The position numbers were made by a program, and so were the translations under genes. Positions 1-5,492 of a stretch of 6,377 nucleotides of DNA are shown piece after piece. The DNA lies in contig DCTP01000130.1 of NCBI GenBank assembly GCA_002329625.1, forward strand, positions 39,811 to 46,187, given 5' to 3'. Positions within the stretch are counted from its first letter, which is position 1, and every line of letters starts with the position of its first letter. The stretch comes from Leptolinea sp. UBA1437 (GTDB lineage Bacteria > Chloroflexota > Anaerolineae > Anaerolineales > Anaerolineaceae). The notes beneath the pieces are model-generated. The model searched no databases, had not been told where the DNA came from, and was given only the letters and a program-made list of their open reading frames with translations.

Positions 1-1241
1 ACGGATTGTTGTTTGCCGACAGGAGCCCTTCGCCAAAGTTGGCTGAGGCGAAATTCTTATATCAACCGGTTTCAATCACCTGCCTGCCAGAATTTATTCG
101 GATCACCAATCAGCAACTCTTTGCCGGTACCTCGCGCTACCGCTTTGAATGGACTCTGACTGGTAACGGCCAGCCCCTCCAATCCGCGGTATTTGAAGCA
201 AATGTCGAAGCCAGCCAGACGAAGGAGATCCCCATCCAGTTGGATCGCTCCCTTTTCCGGGGAGAGGTTATTCTGACCTGCAGTATGAAACAGAAAGAAG
301 CGACGCCATGGGCTCCCAGCGATTATGAAGTAGCTTTCGGACAAGGCATTCTCCAAAAATATTCTCCGATCGATCCCGACTTCGAAGAAATTATGCCGAA
401 AGCCCGCCTCATTGATGGCAATTACAATGTTGGCATCAAAATGGACAACGGTTTTGCCCTTATTTCAAAAACCAACGGGAAACTTGTCTCTATTCAAAGC
501 GAAGGGATAGAATTTTTAAGAAGCCCACTCTCTCCCGATTTTTGGCGGGCACCGATCGATAATGATCTCGGAAACGGAAATACTTTTCGCTGGGCACAAT
601 GGAAAATCGCTTCCCTTTATCAGAAATGCGAACATATCACCATCGATCCTGAGCGAGCACAAGTCACATCCTTTTTTTCCATGCCGGCCAATCCCAAAAT
701 TCGCTGCAGCATGGAATATTCCTTTTTTAGGAATAATACCGTTCGGATTCGAATGCATCTCGATCCGGTGAAAGGCGATATTCCTTGTGCCGGGATAACA
801 TTTAAGATGCCCGGAAAATGCAATCGATTATCTTGGTACGGAAACAGCCAATCCGAAGCCTATTCCGATCGGCAATCGGCTTGCCGGATTGAACTTTGTG
901 AAGGATCCGTCGACCGTCAATATGTTCCTTATCTCCACCCGCAGGAATGTGGAAATAAAACTCAATTACGGTTTTTCTCCATTTTGGAAGATCACGGTAA
1001 AGGTCTGCGTCTTTCGAGTGACTGTCCCTTTGAAGCATCCGCCTTGCCTTACACCGCTCATGAAATCGAATATGCAAGCAATATTTTGCACTTACCGCCC
1101 CGGAACGAGACGGTAATCGGCGCCTATAAACAGAAATGCGGTGTCGGCGGGGACGATAGTTGGGGGGCGCCGGTTCATGAAGAATATTTAATAAAAACAG
1201 ATGAGGGAATCGATTTTACGATCTTTCTTCAAATTCTCTGA
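1..1241 (+). CDS. lacZ: Beta-galactosidase (GH2, LacZ type), C-terminal ~410 residues; 5' end outside window
   Basis: Would hydrolyse terminal beta-galactosides such as lactose in the cytoplasm; the catalytic TIM barrel lies upstream of the window. The frame is open from base 1 and begins at GLLFADRSPSPKLAEAK, the counterpart of E. coli LacZ from about Gly605, so an internal TTG at 6 is not a start. About residues 20-125 form the Ig-like domain 4. The rest is the large beta-sandwich domain 5 (Bgal_small_N), with hallmark FWRAPIDNDLGNG (540-578), a YGNSQSEAYSDR segment, and GVGGDDSW (1140-1163), whose Trp corresponds to the E. coli substrate-site Trp999. About 412 residues remain against about 420 in E. 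coli from the same point, so the C-terminus looks complete (TGA 1239-1241). It converges with the esterase at 1386. Family is secure; whether lactose is the true substrate cannot be told without the catalytic domain. Confidence 0.93.
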   Translation, partial: GLLFADRSPSPKLAEAKFLYQPVSITCLPEFIRITNQQLFAGTSRYRFEWTLTGNGQPLQSAVFEANVEASQTKEIPIQLDRSLFRGEVILTCSMKQKEATPWAPSDYEVAFGQGILQKYSPIDPDFEEIMPKARLIDGNYNVGIKMDNGFALISKTNGKLVSIQSEGIEFLRSPLSPDFWRAPIDNDLGNGNTFRWAQWKIASLYQKCEHITIDPERAQVTSFFSMPANPKIRCSMEYSFFRNNTVRIRMHLDPVKGDIPCAGITFKMPGKCNRLSWYGNSQSEAYSDRQSACRIELCEGSVDRQYVPYLHPQECGNKTQLRFFSILEDHGKGLRLSSDCPFEASALPYTAHEIEYASNILHLPPRNETVIGAYKQKCGVGGDDSWGAPVHEEYLIKTDEGIDFTIFLQIL

Positions 1242-1247
1242 AGAACG

Positions 1248-1288
1248 TTTTTATCAGCCTTTTGAGAGAATCAAGAGGCTGATAAAAA
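1248..1288. repeat. Long perfect inverted repeat (hairpin) in the convergent intergenic region
   Basis: Arms 1248-1265 and 1271-1288 pair over 18 positions with one G-U and a 5-nt loop (GAGAA). The core is ATCAGCCT/AGGCTGAT. It lies 6 nt after the galactosidase stop. The T-run is on the 5' arm and the A-run on the 3' arm, on either strand, so there is no free U-tract after the stem and it is not a textbook rho-independent terminator. It may act as a 3'-end stabiliser or a transcript barrier between the convergent genes. Confidence 0.75.
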
Positions 1289-1334
1289 ATTCAGAAATAA
1301 TCACTTTCCTTTCTCAATCGAACCTGATTACAGG

Positions 1335-1372
1335 AAACGATAATTCAGCCGGCGATAAATGCCGTCGTTTTT
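1335..1372 (+). terminator. Weak candidate intrinsic terminator for the galactosidase gene
   Basis: CGGC (1350-1353) pairs with GCCG (1361-1364) around a 7-nt loop. Outside it AAACGA (1335-1340) pairs with TCGTTT (1365-1370), leaving a 9-nt bulge (1341-1349). Five T's follow at 1368-1372. The geometry is acceptable but the stem is short and bulged, so this is tentative. Confidence 0.3.
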
Positions 1373-1385
1373 AGTCCTCCTTAAT

Positions 1386-2012
1386 TTATAAAGCTTCTAC
1401 AGCTTGTAACCAGTTCTTTGCGATAAGCGCATGTCCGGCAAGTGAGAGATGAACGCCGTCCGGTAACCAAAAATTCGCTTCCCTCTTAGCTGCTGCCTGG
1501 GCAAATATTCCATCAAGCGGTAGGAATATTGCGTTAAATTCCACTGCCAGCTTTCTTACCACGGATATCTTGGGGTCCAAATCCTCTCGCCATGCTTCCC
1601 TATCTTCAGACACAGGCAAGACAAACGGCTCACATAAAATGAGATTCGCATGGAGTTGATCGCTTGTTTGCTGCAAAATGTGACGATAATCGGCTTCAAA
1701 TTTTTCTTTCGGCGTCGGGTCGTTGCTGTCATATCGTCTCCAACAATCGTTTATTCCGATCAGGATCGATACCCATGCGGGTTTTCTGTCGATGCAATCC
1801 GTCGTCCATCGTTCTTTTAAATCTCTTACCCTATTTCCGCTTATTCCTTTGTTGATAAACTTCACACCTTTCTCCGGATAGGTAGCAGAAAAATAAGATG
1901 CCGCCATCATGGGATAGCCCCTTCCCAAATCGGTTTCATCCGCATCATTGCGTCCCGCATCGGTTACACTATCTCCCTGAAACAACACAATCGCATTATC
2001 TTCCAATAACAT
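1386..2012 (-). CDS. SGNH/GDSL-type hydrolase (probable carbohydrate or lipid esterase)
   Basis: A 208-residue cytoplasmic esterase/acylhydrolase with no signal peptide. All four SGNH blocks are present: block I FQGDSVTD with nucleophile Ser15, block II GISGNR with oxyanion Gly59, block III GINDCW with Asn88, and block V DGVH with Asp185 and His188. The length is normal for the small single-domain SGNH family. The family includes deacetylases acting on plant polysaccharide side chains as well as lysophospholipases and thioesterases. Proximity to a GH2 beta-galactosidase makes a sugar-ester deacetylase the best guess, but that is inference. The start ATG (2010-2012) is preceded on the minus strand by AGGAAGG with an 11-nt spacer. 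An ATGATG a few bases upstream is out of frame and soon stops. The gene is convergent with the galactosidase and divergent from the AbrB-ABC operon. No convincing own promoter was found. Confidence 0.9.
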   Translation of the reverse strand: MLLEDNAIVLFQGDSVTDAGRNDADETDLGRGYPMMAASYFSATYPEKGVKFINKGISGNRVRDLKERWTTDCIDRKPAWVSILIGINDCWRRYDSNDPTPKEKFEADYRHILQQTSDQLHANLILCEPFVLPVSEDREAWREDLDPKISVVRKLAVEFNAIFLPLDGIFAQAAAKREANFWLPDGVHLSLAGHALIAKNWLQAVEAL

Positions 2013-2058
2013 AGACCATCATTCCTTCCTTGATAATTCTCCGAATGGCTATACTTCC

Positions 2059-2148
2059 CTATCGATTGTATACGGAAAAAGCACAGAATTCCTTGACTGG
2101 GATATGCTTTCCTGTAACTGGATCAACCCTAGTCGATTTCCTTTTCAT
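2059..2148 (-). CDS. Possible short ORF or gene remnant, Lys/Arg-rich (29 aa)
   Basis: Reads MKRKSTRVDPVTGKHIPVKE and ends ...SVYNR before TAG at 2059-2061. The same frame stays open upstream for about 15 more codons with charged residues (NIEKETNALERS). Nearby frames give similar Lys/Glu-rich peptides. That could mean a frameshifted remnant, or just a purine-rich strand producing Lys and Glu codons by composition. There is no well-placed Shine-Dalgarno site: GGAG lies one base from the ATG. It lies 46 nt upstream of the SGNH start on the same strand. I do not recognise a family. Confidence 0.15.
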   Translation of the reverse strand: MKRKSTRVDPVTGKHIPVKEFCAFSVYNR

Positions 2149-2232
2149 GCTCCGCTCAAGGGCATTCGTTTCCTTTTCAATATTTCGTCATTTTCCCGCT
2201 TTATTTTCCCCTTTTCGGCGTTTTTCCAGTTG

Positions 2233-2248
2233 ATGGATACATATCCAT
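2233..2248. promoter_or_regulatory. Palindrome, candidate operator upstream of the AbrB-ABC promoter
   Basis: ATGGATA (2233-2239) and TATCCAT (2242-2248) are perfect 7-bp arms around a 2-bp centre. The 16-bp dyad ends 37 bp before the -35 box. Its size and symmetry fit a dimeric regulator site. Which regulator and which of the two divergent genes it serves are unknown. Confidence 0.45.
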
Positions 2249-2255
2249 TTCATAA

Positions 2256-2271
2256 AATCTATTATTAGATT
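2256..2271. repeat. AT-rich inverted repeat just upstream of the -35 box
   Basis: AATCTA (2256-2261) and TAGATT (2266-2271) are 6-bp arms around TTAT, 14 bp before the -35 hexamer. It could be a second operator half of the region or simply AT-rich symmetry. Confidence 0.3.
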
Positions 2272-2285
2272 AGGGGATTTTTTAC

Positions 2286-2314
2286 TTGACAGAATATGTT
2301 CGTTTTGTTATACT
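2286..2314 (+). promoter_or_regulatory. Sigma-A-type promoter of the AbrB-ABC operon
   Basis: A perfect -35 TTGACA (2286-2291), a 17-nt spacer and -10 TATACT (2309-2314, five of six to consensus), with TGT giving an extended -10 (TGn). The predicted transcription start is about 2321, leaving a 5' leader of roughly 44 nt before the ATG at 2365. Confidence 0.85.
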
Positions 2315-2364
2315 TTTCCTACTTTTCATATATTTCTTACGAATCATAAAAGAGGCAAGCAATC

Positions 2365-2586
2365 ATGAGCGCTCCAAAAGGAAAATATGCATGGACAGTA
2401 AAAGTCGGAGAAAAGGGACAAATTGTAATTCCCAAAGAAGCACGTGAAATTTTCAATATCTCGCCCGGCGATACATTGATCTTACTTGGCGATATAAAAC
2501 GAGGAATAGCGATTCCTCCCAAAGATGTCATACTGAAACTTGCGGAAGTCTTCGGAGATTCCTTGCCTGATCAGGATACAGAATGA
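2365..2586 (+). CDS. AbrB/MazE/SpoVT-type DNA-binding protein, first gene of the ABC operon
   Basis: A 73-residue swapped-hairpin (SpoVT-AbrB) DNA-binding protein. Residues 10-50 carry the core WTVKVGEKGQIVIPKEAREI then ISPGDTLILLGD and RGIAI, where GEKGQIVIPKEAR is the family signature and PGD marks the turn between beta strands. The C-terminal ~20 residues are a short helix with no recognisable domain. Length is usual for stand-alone members. It follows a very strong promoter and AAAGAGG, 10 nt before the ATG, and overlaps the ATPase gene by four bases (ATGA). Homologous small AbrB proteins are often found at the head of ABC exporter operons, so autoregulation of this promoter is likely but inferred. 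It could also be read as a MazE-like antitoxin, but no toxin follows. Confidence 0.9.
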   Translation: MSAPKGKYAWTVKVGEKGQIVIPKEAREIFNISPGDTLILLGDIKRGIAIPPKDVILKLAEVFGDSLPDQDTE

Positions 2587-3311
2587 TGATTGCGATCCAA
2601 ACGATTCATTTAACAAAAAAATATGGCAAATTGACCGCCGTTGAAGATCTCAATATTTCTGTCAATGAAGGTGAGTTGTTTGCCTTGCTCGGTTTGAACG
2701 GAGCAGGAAAGACCACAACCATTAAAATGCTTTCTTGTCTGACACGTCCAACCAGTGGAGATGCCATTCTGCTCGGTGACAGCATTATCTCTAAGCCATT
2801 ATCGATTAAACAAAAGACAAATATCTCACCGCAGGAAACAGCGGTCGCTCCGAATCTTACTGTCCGTGAAAACCTTGAACTCATCGCCGGTATTTATGGA
2901 CAAGATAAGAAAACCGCTCACCAGAACGCTATCTACATGGCAAATAGATTCGAATTGGACAATTTAATGACGAAAAAGGTAAAAGCTTTATCCGGTGGCT
3001 TACAAAGACGACTCAGTATCGCTATGGCTTTGATATCTGAACCGCAAATTCTCTTCCTAGATGAACCAACTCTTGGACTTGATGTATTGGCTCGACGTGA
3101 ATTATGGTCAGCGATTAAATCACTAAAAGGGAAAGTAACGATAATTCTTACGACACATTATATGGAAGAGGTTGAAGAACTTTCCGATCGAATCGGGATT
3201 TTGTCAAGCGGAAAATTACTCGCCACCGGTACGATCTCCGAATTGATGGCACAGACAAACACAAACAAATTTGAAGATGCATTTGTTATCCTCGCAAAAG
3301 GTGGACGATGA
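2583..3311 (+). CDS. ABC-2 type exporter, ATP-binding protein
   Basis: A 242-residue nucleotide-binding subunit that would energise export by the permease encoded immediately downstream. Visible motifs: Walker A GLNGAGKTT (37-45), Q-loop SPQE (Gln84), ABC signature LSGGLQRRLSIA (136-147), Walker B ILFLDEPT (156-163), D-loop GLD (165-167) and H-loop His192 in LTTHYMEE. All catalytic residues are intact. The signature has Leu at the fifth position (LSGGL), as is common in DrrA/NatA-like ATPases. It is shorter than DrrA (about 330 residues) and lacks the long C-terminal extension. ATG at 2583 overlaps the AbrB stop (ATGA); a second ATG at 2586 is an alternative, both served by AGGA at 2573-2576. 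The stop overlaps the permease start. The substrate is unknown: drug, lantibiotic, Na+ and lipid exporters share this architecture. Confidence 0.95.
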   Translation: MMIAIQTIHLTKKYGKLTAVEDLNISVNEGELFALLGLNGAGKTTTIKMLSCLTRPTSGDAILLGDSIISKPLSIKQKTNISPQETAVAPNLTVRENLELIAGIYGQDKKTAHQNAIYMANRFELDNLMTKKVKALSGGLQRRLSIAMALISEPQILFLDEPTLGLDVLARRELWSAIKSLKGKVTIILTTHYMEEVEELSDRIGILSSGKLLATGTISELMAQTNTNKFEDAFVILAKGGR

Positions 3312-4057
3312 GAGCTTATATTTTCTCAAAACGAAATGGGAAAGAAATTTTGCGTGACCCGATCAATCTATTTTTTGGATTGGGTTTTCCACTCATATTG
3401 ATGTTTTTATTTTCCATAATTAATTCGGCAATTCCTCCTGAAGCAAACAACACAATGTTCGAGACGAAACAAATTGCTCCGGGCATTGCCATGTTTGGAA
3501 CCGTGTTTTTAGCGCTTTTTTCCGGAACACTGCTTGCGAAAGACAGAACTTCGTCATTTCTTATGCGCTTATTCAGCTCGCCGATGCGCTCATTTGACTT
3601 CATTATGGGATACACCCTGCCGATGATCCTATTTGCAGTCGTTCAATCGAGTATCACACTGATAGCCGCCTCTTTCATCGGCTTACCGCTTACGATAAAT
3701 ACGCTCCTCGCAGTTTTTGTCCTCGTGCCGATTTCAATTTTATTTGTAGGGGTTGGTTTATTGTGCGGCAGCATAATGAACGATAAAGCAGTCGGTGGAA
3801 TTTGCGGCGCATTACTTACGAACATCGCAGGTTGGTTTTCCGGAACTTGGATCCCGATTGACCTGATCGGCGGCGGATTCAAGACGATTTCCCATTTCTT
3901 ACCGTTTTTCCATGCTGCAGAAACAGCTCGGTTGGCGATTGAAGGAAAATATGTGGATATTTTGCCGCATTTATCGATCGTGCTTGCTTATTCGCTGGTT
4001 GTCTATGGAATTGCCATTTTCGTATTTAGGTATAAAATGAGCAGCGATAGAGCCTAA
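3308..4057 (+). CDS. ABC-2 type exporter, membrane permease
   Basis: A 249-residue integral membrane protein that would form the channel half of the exporter. Six hydrophobic segments are visible at about residues 20-41, 56-77, 99-124, 132-157, 161-181 and 221-241. The N-terminal stretch KRNGKEILRDPINLFFG is the amphipathic coupling region typical of ABC-2 permeases. The loop after segment 2 has KDRTSSFLMRLFSSPM, matching the family's conserved cytoplasmic 'R..G...RL...P' region. NIAGWFSGTWIP followed by FLPFFHAAETAR corresponds to the conserved region before the last helix. It is translationally coupled to the ATPase (ATGA overlap) with AAAGGTGG just upstream. The single permease and single ATPase suggest a homodimeric transporter. 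The substrate cannot be inferred. Confidence 0.93.
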   Translation: MRAYIFSKRNGKEILRDPINLFFGLGFPLILMFLFSIINSAIPPEANNTMFETKQIAPGIAMFGTVFLALFSGTLLAKDRTSSFLMRLFSSPMRSFDFIMGYTLPMILFAVVQSSITLIAASFIGLPLTINTLLAVFVLVPISILFVGVGLLCGSIMNDKAVGGICGALLTNIAGWFSGTWIPIDLIGGGFKTISHFLPFFHAAETARLAIEGKYVDILPHLSIVLAYSLVVYGIAIFVFRYKMSSDRA

Positions 4058-4099
4058 ATTTTGCATTTCCAATTCGACTCTTCTATTCCGGCAACATTT

Positions 4100-4126
4100 G
4101 CGAAACTTGCATTGATTTCGCTTTTT
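4100..4126 (+). terminator. Intrinsic terminator of the AbrB-ABC operon
   Basis: GCGAAA (4100-4105) pairs perfectly with TTTCGC (4116-4121) around a 10-nt loop, followed directly by TTTTT (4122-4126). It lies 42 nt after the permease stop. The stem is short, but position and U-tract are right. Confidence 0.6.
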
Positions 4127-4226
4127 ATAATCGAACCGATTGATTCGAAAAAACGTCCTATGAAATCCATGCCATGATATGTTTGGTTAGTCAAATTATG
4201 GGATTAAGAAGCGTTCAAGGAAGTTC

Positions 4227-4327
4227 ATTTTCCCGAGTTTTATGGTTATTAAATCCAATTACAAAACTCTAAGATAGTTCTATTTGGATTTAGATTCACT
4301 CATATTACAACCATTTTATTTTCCCGA
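4227..4327. repeat. Inverted repeat inside a pair of 10-bp direct repeats, upstream of the nuclease 3' end
   Basis: TAAATCCAA (4250-4258) and TTGGATTTA (4284-4292) are perfect 9-bp arms with a 25-nt loop that itself contains AACT/AGTT pairing. GAGTTTT (4235-4241) can also pair with AAAACTC (4263-4269), giving a competing fold. ATTTTCCCGA occurs at 4227-4236 and again at 4318-4327, flanking the structure. On the minus strand it follows the nuclease stop but has no U-tract, so it is not a standard terminator. The rest of the 279-bp gap 4058-4336 holds only the terminator at 4100. Confidence 0.4.
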
Positions 4328-4336
4328 TTTAGAACA

Positions 4337-5146
4337 TTAGGATTTGCTCAGTTTGTGAATCTTTTCCAATTTTCCAGATTCTGGATCCAAGTAATGCCAA
4401 AAGTTCCAACCATCCACTGCTTTCCAATCAACTGCAATGGCTTTCGCAGCTGCTGAAGGCGTCCCAAAGGTCTGATCATTCCATTGCACAACACCTTTCG
4501 GAGTGATGAGTTGGCCTTGATAAATTTGGCCCTTGTAACGAGCCTGAATATTTAATGGAAAAGCTATTTGCTGATGAACGTTTACTTTCTTCTTTTTCGG
4601 ATCCTCTGAAGCCACTTTCGGTTCTACGACCGCGACACCTAAAACTTCTGTCCAATATTCGGTATCAATTGTAGGAACGACGTATTCTTCTTTTTTGACA
4701 CCAACGTTATATTGAATCAAAAGGTTCACCAATTGATTGCCATTGATTAAATGGATCGGCGTTTTTCCATCAGCTTGTGCTTCCTCTTTCGCACTCGAAG
4801 AAAAATCGCTGGGTGTGATAATTAAGCCTTGTTCCGAATCTGCTACCTTAAGCGAGCCTCGTAAGTCACGTACCACTCCTGATCCAATATTATTTATCCA
4901 TCGCTTGGCTTGGACTGCTACTTTAACGATACGCAGTGGATTCGAACGCAATACACCGCGCACATCCACGCCCTTGTCTTTACTGTACGAAGTGGTCTCC
5001 GTCTCTTCAAATCCCATTTGCTCTAAAAGCAAACGGATTAACTCTTCAAACTTTTGTGGGTTCATGTTCAATAATTGGTTACGAAGATCTTTTTGGAATT
5101 GTTTCTGGATATCTTCGATCTGTTGTTGAATGCTGCTGGAAACCAT
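4337..5146 (-). CDS. Mrr-type nuclease + RAMA part: the ORF left downstream of the TGA
   Basis: A 269-residue reading frame if one starts at ATG 5144-5146. Residues 1-25 are a Gln-rich helix that joins to the preceding HARE domain. Residues 28-150 are the Mrr_cat fold: helix NPQKFEELIRLLLEQMGF with an acidic residue at 34/35, Asp61 in KGVDVRG, and Gln79-x-Lys81 in VQAKRW. This Q-x-K form of the PD-(D/E)XK site is normal for Mrr. GLIITPSDFSSSAKEEA and IHLINGNQLVNLL complete the fold. Residues 158-190 are a charged linker with KKKK, and 195-265 the RAMA domain. The ATG has no Shine-Dalgarno site (GCATTAAAAATT precedes it) and there is no other start before the TGA. Independent translation is therefore doubtful, although all catalytic residues are intact. 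Confidence 0.85.
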   Translation of the reverse strand: MVSSSIQQQIEDIQKQFQKDLRNQLLNMNPQKFEELIRLLLEQMGFEETETTSYSKDKGVDVRGVLRSNPLRIVKVAVQAKRWINNIGSGVVRDLRGSLKVADSEQGLIITPSDFSSSAKEEAQADGKTPIHLINGNQLVNLLIQYNVGVKKEEYVVPTIDTEYWTEVLGVAVVEPKVASEDPKKKKVNVHQQIAFPLNIQARYKGQIYQGQLITPKGVVQWNDQTFGTPSAAAKAIAVDWKAVDGWNFWHYLDPESGKLEKIHKLSKS

Positions 5147-5182
5147 AATTTTTAATGCAAATGTGCCCCGCTCGTCACCACG

Positions 5183-5362
5183 TCAAAAACGTGAGTCCGG
5201 ATTAATGGTGTCGGTATAGAGCATGGCAGCCATAGTGGCTTCAGGCGTTCGTCCCAAGGTTTCGAGCAATCCTGCTTCCATCGCTCTGGTGACAATTTCC
5301 TTAGGATGCAGAGGCTGTCCCGCTTTCTTTAATATTTCGTATGCAGCATCTTTGAATTGCAT
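5183..5362 (-). CDS. HARE-HTH fragment (59 aa) upstream of the in-frame stop
   Basis: The only part of the nuclease gene that normal translation would make. MQFKDAAYEILKKAGQPLHP, then TRAMEAGLLETLGRTPEAT and MAAMLYTDTINPDSRF, matches the HARE-HTH (HB1, ASXL, Restriction Endonuclease) winged-helix pattern: a D-A-A start, P-L-H before the second helix, G-x-T-P-x-x-T before the recognition helix. It lacks the last wing strand (GTFAL), which lies after the TGA. It is well served by GAGAGG and by the promoter at 5422-5450. A stand-alone truncated HARE peptide is unlikely to fold fully. Confidence 0.8.
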   Translation of the reverse strand: MQFKDAAYEILKKAGQPLHPKEIVTRAMEAGLLETLGRTPEATMAAMLYTDTINPDSRF

Positions 5363-5421
5363 TTGAAGCCTCTCGATTTACTTATCATTTAAAAGTTATC
5401 CTAATTGCAGATCCATAAAGT

Positions 5422-5450
5422 AATATAGCATACTATCCTTTCCATGTAAA
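5422..5450 (-). promoter_or_regulatory. Sigma-A-type promoter of the HARE-Mrr-RAMA gene
   Basis: Read on the minus strand: -35 TTTACA (5450-5445, five of six), a 17-nt spacer, -10 TATATT (5427-5422) preceded by TGC, an extended -10. The predicted start is about 5415, giving a leader of roughly 53 nt to the ATG at 5362 with GAGAGG at 5369-5374 (six-nt spacer 5363-5368). The intact promoter and RBS argue that the ATG at 5362 is the true start and that inactivation was recent. Confidence 0.75.
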
Positions 5451-5492
5451 ATCGGTACGTTGTAGTCTGCGTATCAAATCCCTATAGTCAAG

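Larger units (their letters stand above)
2013..2364. other. 352 bp divergent intergenic region
   Basis: Lies between the start of the SGNH gene (-) and the AbrB gene (+). About 2130-2228 is strongly pyrimidine-rich on the plus strand. The right end holds two palindromes and a strong plus-strand promoter, listed separately. On the minus strand there is a 29-codon Lys/Arg-rich reading frame of doubtful status (2059-2148). A 67-codon plus-strand frame across the pyrimidine tract has no ribosome binding site and reads like non-coding sequence. Confidence 0.8.
4337..5362 (-). pseudogene. HARE-HTH + Mrr-type nuclease + RAMA restriction endonuclease gene, interrupted by in-frame TGA
   Basis: One continuous frame of 341 codons plus the final TAA, with codon 60 being TGA (5183-5185). 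Before the stop, codons 1-59 give a HARE-HTH domain (FKDAAYEILKKAGQPLHPKE, then LGRTPEATMAAMLYTDTI). After the stop the frame continues RGDERGTFALK, the conserved end of the same domain (usually ..SRF.r...GtFaL). The break is therefore inside a domain. The Mrr-type PD-(D/E)XK nuclease follows (GVDVRG, then VQAKRW), then a C-terminal RAMA domain (GQIYQGQLITPKGVVQWND..TPSAAAKAIA..GWNFW). The start at 5360-5362 has GAGAGG six nt upstream and a strong promoter. Such fusions are predicted to cut modified or foreign DNA, HARE and RAMA being suspected modified-DNA readers. A CGA-to-TGA transition is the simplest cause. UGA readthrough or a sequencing error remains possible. Confidence 0.85.

Noticed and set aside
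1664..1855. Short plus-strand frame inside the SGNH gene, and similar frames inside the galactosidase, ABC and nuclease genes
   Set aside because: They are antisense or out-of-frame shadows of well-supported genes, with no RBS or recognisable domain.
2030..2233. 67-codon plus-strand frame in the intergenic region
   Set aside because: It consists of Phe/Ser/Pro/Arg codons from a pyrimidine-rich tract, has no RBS, and overlaps the SGNH ribosome binding region.
2365..2586. MazE antitoxin of a toxin-antitoxin pair
   Set aside because: No small toxin gene is adjacent. It is translationally coupled to an ABC ATPase instead.
5183..5185. TGA as a sense codon (Trp code variant or selenocysteine)
   Set aside because: TGA ends several intact genes here (galactosidase, AbrB protein, ABC ATPase), so the code is standard. 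No catalytic role or nearby downstream stem-loop supports selenocysteine at this position.
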